Below, piece by piece: positions 12,501 through 15,500 of a stretch of DNA of 25,027 bases. Source of the stretch: Botryllus schlosseri (taxonomy: Eukaryota; Chordata; Ascidiacea; Stolidobranchia; Styelidae); the NCBI GenBank assembly GCA_000444245.1, contig KE605837.1, forward strand, positions 1 through 25,027, given 5' to 3'. The first letter of the stretch is position 1. Every line of letters begins with the position of its first letter. Below the pieces are notes generated by a model that was not told the DNA's origin, did not search any database, and was given only the letters and a program-made list of their open reading frames with translations. The translations under genes and the position numbers were made by a program.

Positions 12501-15500
12501 ATAATCGTCAACACGAAGAGATTGTATAGTCGTCAATTAGGCATGTACTTAACCCAATGAATTGATGCTCTATTAGTAAATTCGAAAAAAATCGAAACCC
12601 CTCCCTTTTATTTCAAAATCCACCCCTTATTTTTCGGCTGGCCACGCACCTGTGTCGATTCACTTAAGAATCGTGACTGGAGTCATAACAGCCGTGGAAA
12701 AAGTAGAAGTCCTTCGTTACTGACCAGCCTCTGACTTTCTCGCGACGTCTCCGTTCTGTTTCAGATTGATCGTCGTACTGCCAAAAGGCCAAAATCGCAT
12801 GCGGGACGACCCAGACCTGTCCGTGCTGCAGTCACACGCGCAAGGCGCAAACCGGCTCCCGTTGAGCCTCGCCCAAGGCTCCGCGTTGCATCGAGCGTTC
12901 TTCTTCCTATGCAAAATGACAAAAGTGTCCGTTCCGGTATTCGCTCTGTGCCGCTACGACTTGCTCAGCCACAGATCCAGGCTCCACGTCGGTTCCATGG
13001 TGGACGGGCTTTGTTGCTGGCCCGAAGTGCTACTACTGCAGCCTAACTTTGGGAAAATTCGTGAGTGATTGTTTGTGTTTAGGGCTCAACAGTTGGGTTG
13101 TTCGAAATTAAATATTTTCTTCAAATTTTACTGGCTATTTGATGAAACTGTTGGGTTGGCTGAAAAAACGCTGTCCACCAAATTTGGCTTGATTCCAACC
13201 TGTAAAAGCGAAGCTATCAGAGTTGCAAAATTTTGAATTTATCGAAAAAACATTTTACTGTCAATCTCATGAAATTGTTAAGTTTTCTTCGAAAATCGGT
13301 GTATAGCATACCGGTAGTTTAAAATTCTGGTTTTAAAATTATAGTGTTGACGATGGGTAGTTCTTTATCAATTGAAGAATTTCCCATTGAGCTTGAGCAA
13401 TCTTTTTGCTTCGATCATTCGAAATTTCACGTCGGTCACGTCATATTTGGCGATACGATTGTTGATATACGATGTTCTTTCCAATTCTCTACTAGTAACT
13501 GACGACTACCCCTGACGAGTGTCGGCCGAAATATCCCGGTTCATTTCAATATGAATATATCATTCAATTGCGAATTACATTAAAATTAATATCACTGAAT
13601 TTGCAAAAACTTGGAAGTGGCATTGAATTTTGAATTTTACACAAAATACGACTTTCAAACAGGGTTGTCAGGACTCGACTCGACTTGAGTCAGTTTGTGT
13701 ATTATTGACTCGACTTGTACTCGAGTCATTGTGAATAACTCTAGACAAGTCATACGACTCCAAACTTGGATGGCGAAAACAGACATTCCATTGTGATTTC
13801 GAAGAATAGTAAAGTCACCACATGATTGGTTATTACAATATTGGAAATTACAATATATTCCAGCTTTTGTATGCTCAGATTTCGCTTGTTGATCCAGGTT
13901 TTCCGTTTCAGTTTTAAACGGGATTCATAAGGATATACACGCGCCGAGCACAAGACTGGGGAATATAGACTGGAATACCGATATGTTGCGAAAGGTACGC
14001 GTGTTCAGGTTACCTTTGAACTCCGTCATTGTCGGCCCCTAATCCTACCGCAACCTTGAAGGGGCTCTGCACTGTAAAAATGATGTGGTCTCAAATTGAA
14101 GGGTAAAACGAACGAAAAATTTTGGCCGCAGCCGTTTTCTTCACAATTCCTCCGTAATGGTGCTGTAATGTATTGAAATTTGCACAGTTGCACCACGCTC
14201 CAGCAGTCACGCAGAGATCAAACTTTATATAGTTGCTAGCTGATGTTATGAAGGAAATATGCCGTACACGCTAAGGTGGTTTAGGTACCTCGTTCAACGG
14301 AAGATGTCCAGTCCGGAGATTTATGTCAAAATCGAGCCTAGTGTATTCTATTTCCTTCATAACGTCGGCTGACAACTATATCAAGTTCAATCTCTGCGTG
14401 CCTGCTGGAGCGTGATGCAACTGTGGAAATTTCAATACATTAAAGCGCCATTACGGTGGCGATGTGGAGAAAACCGCTGCGGCCAAAAATTTTCTTTTGC
14501 TTTTCCCCTCAATTTGAGCCCACATCATTTTTAGATTGCAGTGCCCCTTTAACCCCAAGCTCTAACACTTGTTTTCTGAAACTTTGTTTAGTGCAGTGGT
14601 TCTCAACCTTTTTCGACCACGCGGACCGGTAAACCTGCAAAAACCAAAATTCACTCTAAATTAAATTCTCAGCTTCAGATTTTCAGAGCAAGCAAATATT
14701 TCAGAAATTAGCTTAAAATTGGACTACCGACATCTCGCTCTAAATTACACTCTAGAATTATCTAGGCAGTTAATTGAACGGGACATAAGTATTAGCAGCC
14801 TGCTTTCAATCAAGGTGATTTAGCTTTTCAACGTATATCATAAAGAATCCGCCCGTCACACCGTTAATATTTTATCGACATAATATGTAGTGCACATACT
14901 TTCTCCCCTCGATTTGAAGCCTTGGTAGGTTAACCGTGTCCAAAACAGGTAGCCTGCTTGCAGCACAAGGCTGTGCATTGGGGCTGTAACACCGAACTTA
15001 GCTCAATCCCAACTGGGAGATGTTAACACACGGGAGCTTGAAAATTTTGAATTAATCATTAAAAATTTTTTAAAAGCAATTCGAATATTACTTAAAGAAA
15101 CCTGCTTAATAATTTTGTTCACTTCCAACCGGTAGACACGGATCTATTGCAGTTCAGAATTTTAGATTCGCAAAAATAGCCTGGACGGTGGGTGGGAATT
15201 TTTTTAAAAATTATTTTATAATTAACTCAAAATTTAGATACTTCTGTGCGTTCAAATCTACCAATTGGCTTGGAGCCTAATTAGGTGTGCAGCGTTTTTT
15301 TAAGCAATCTAACAGTTCAATCAGTGGTTCCCCAAAACCCGCAAAGAAACGTTAGGCCTGTTAGCGGAAGTTAAATTCTTCAATATCTAACGGAATATGC
15401 TTGTTTGCGTGCGTTTTGATCAGCCCTTTGTTCTTTGGTCAGTTGACTTGGATCCACCTGAAAATCGGCTGGCAGATGTGCCCGAACATACCGACGCTAC

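Larger units (their letters stand above)
9145..12652. mobile_element. 3.5-kb hAT-like element, degenerate, with a second element nested in it
   Basis: The left end is CAGGCACGTAGCCAGGAGG and the right end, reverse complemented, CAGGTGCGTGGCCAGCC. Subterminal GTCGAAACCCCTTCCC on the left also matches TCGAAACCCCTCCC (12592-12605) read in the same orientation on the right. The flanks AGTCGAGT and TGTCGATT agree at six of eight bases, an aged 8-bp duplication, and the interrupted GACTC tract on both sides supports the ends. The interior contains the 1.33-kb element, a TAGAGGTCGACCGAT-type end and no recognisable transposase. Confidence 0.65.

Noticed and set aside
12282-12536. 84-codon minus-strand frame
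   Set aside because: Lies within the 9145-12652 element with no recognisable motif; consistent with chance.
13512-13531. Hammerhead ribozyme-like core CTGACGA ... GAAA in the dispersed repeat
   Set aside because: The two core strings have the right spacing for a minimal stem II, but the nine bases between them pair at only one position, and I see no stem III with the cleavage triplet. Chance is likely. A covariance-model search (hammerhead types I-III) on the repeat consensus would decide.
15306-15325. CAGTGGTTCCCC as another hAT left end
   Set aside because: Its surroundings follow the right part of the TAGGG MITE (CAATTTGATCAAGTAGCCAG equivalent), so the resemblance to the CAGTGGTT terminus looks accidental.
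15424-15442. Alternative acceptor AG at 15423 for exon 7
   Set aside because: Would add 19 nt and shift the frame relative to exon 6; the AG at 15442 behind a pyrimidine run fits.
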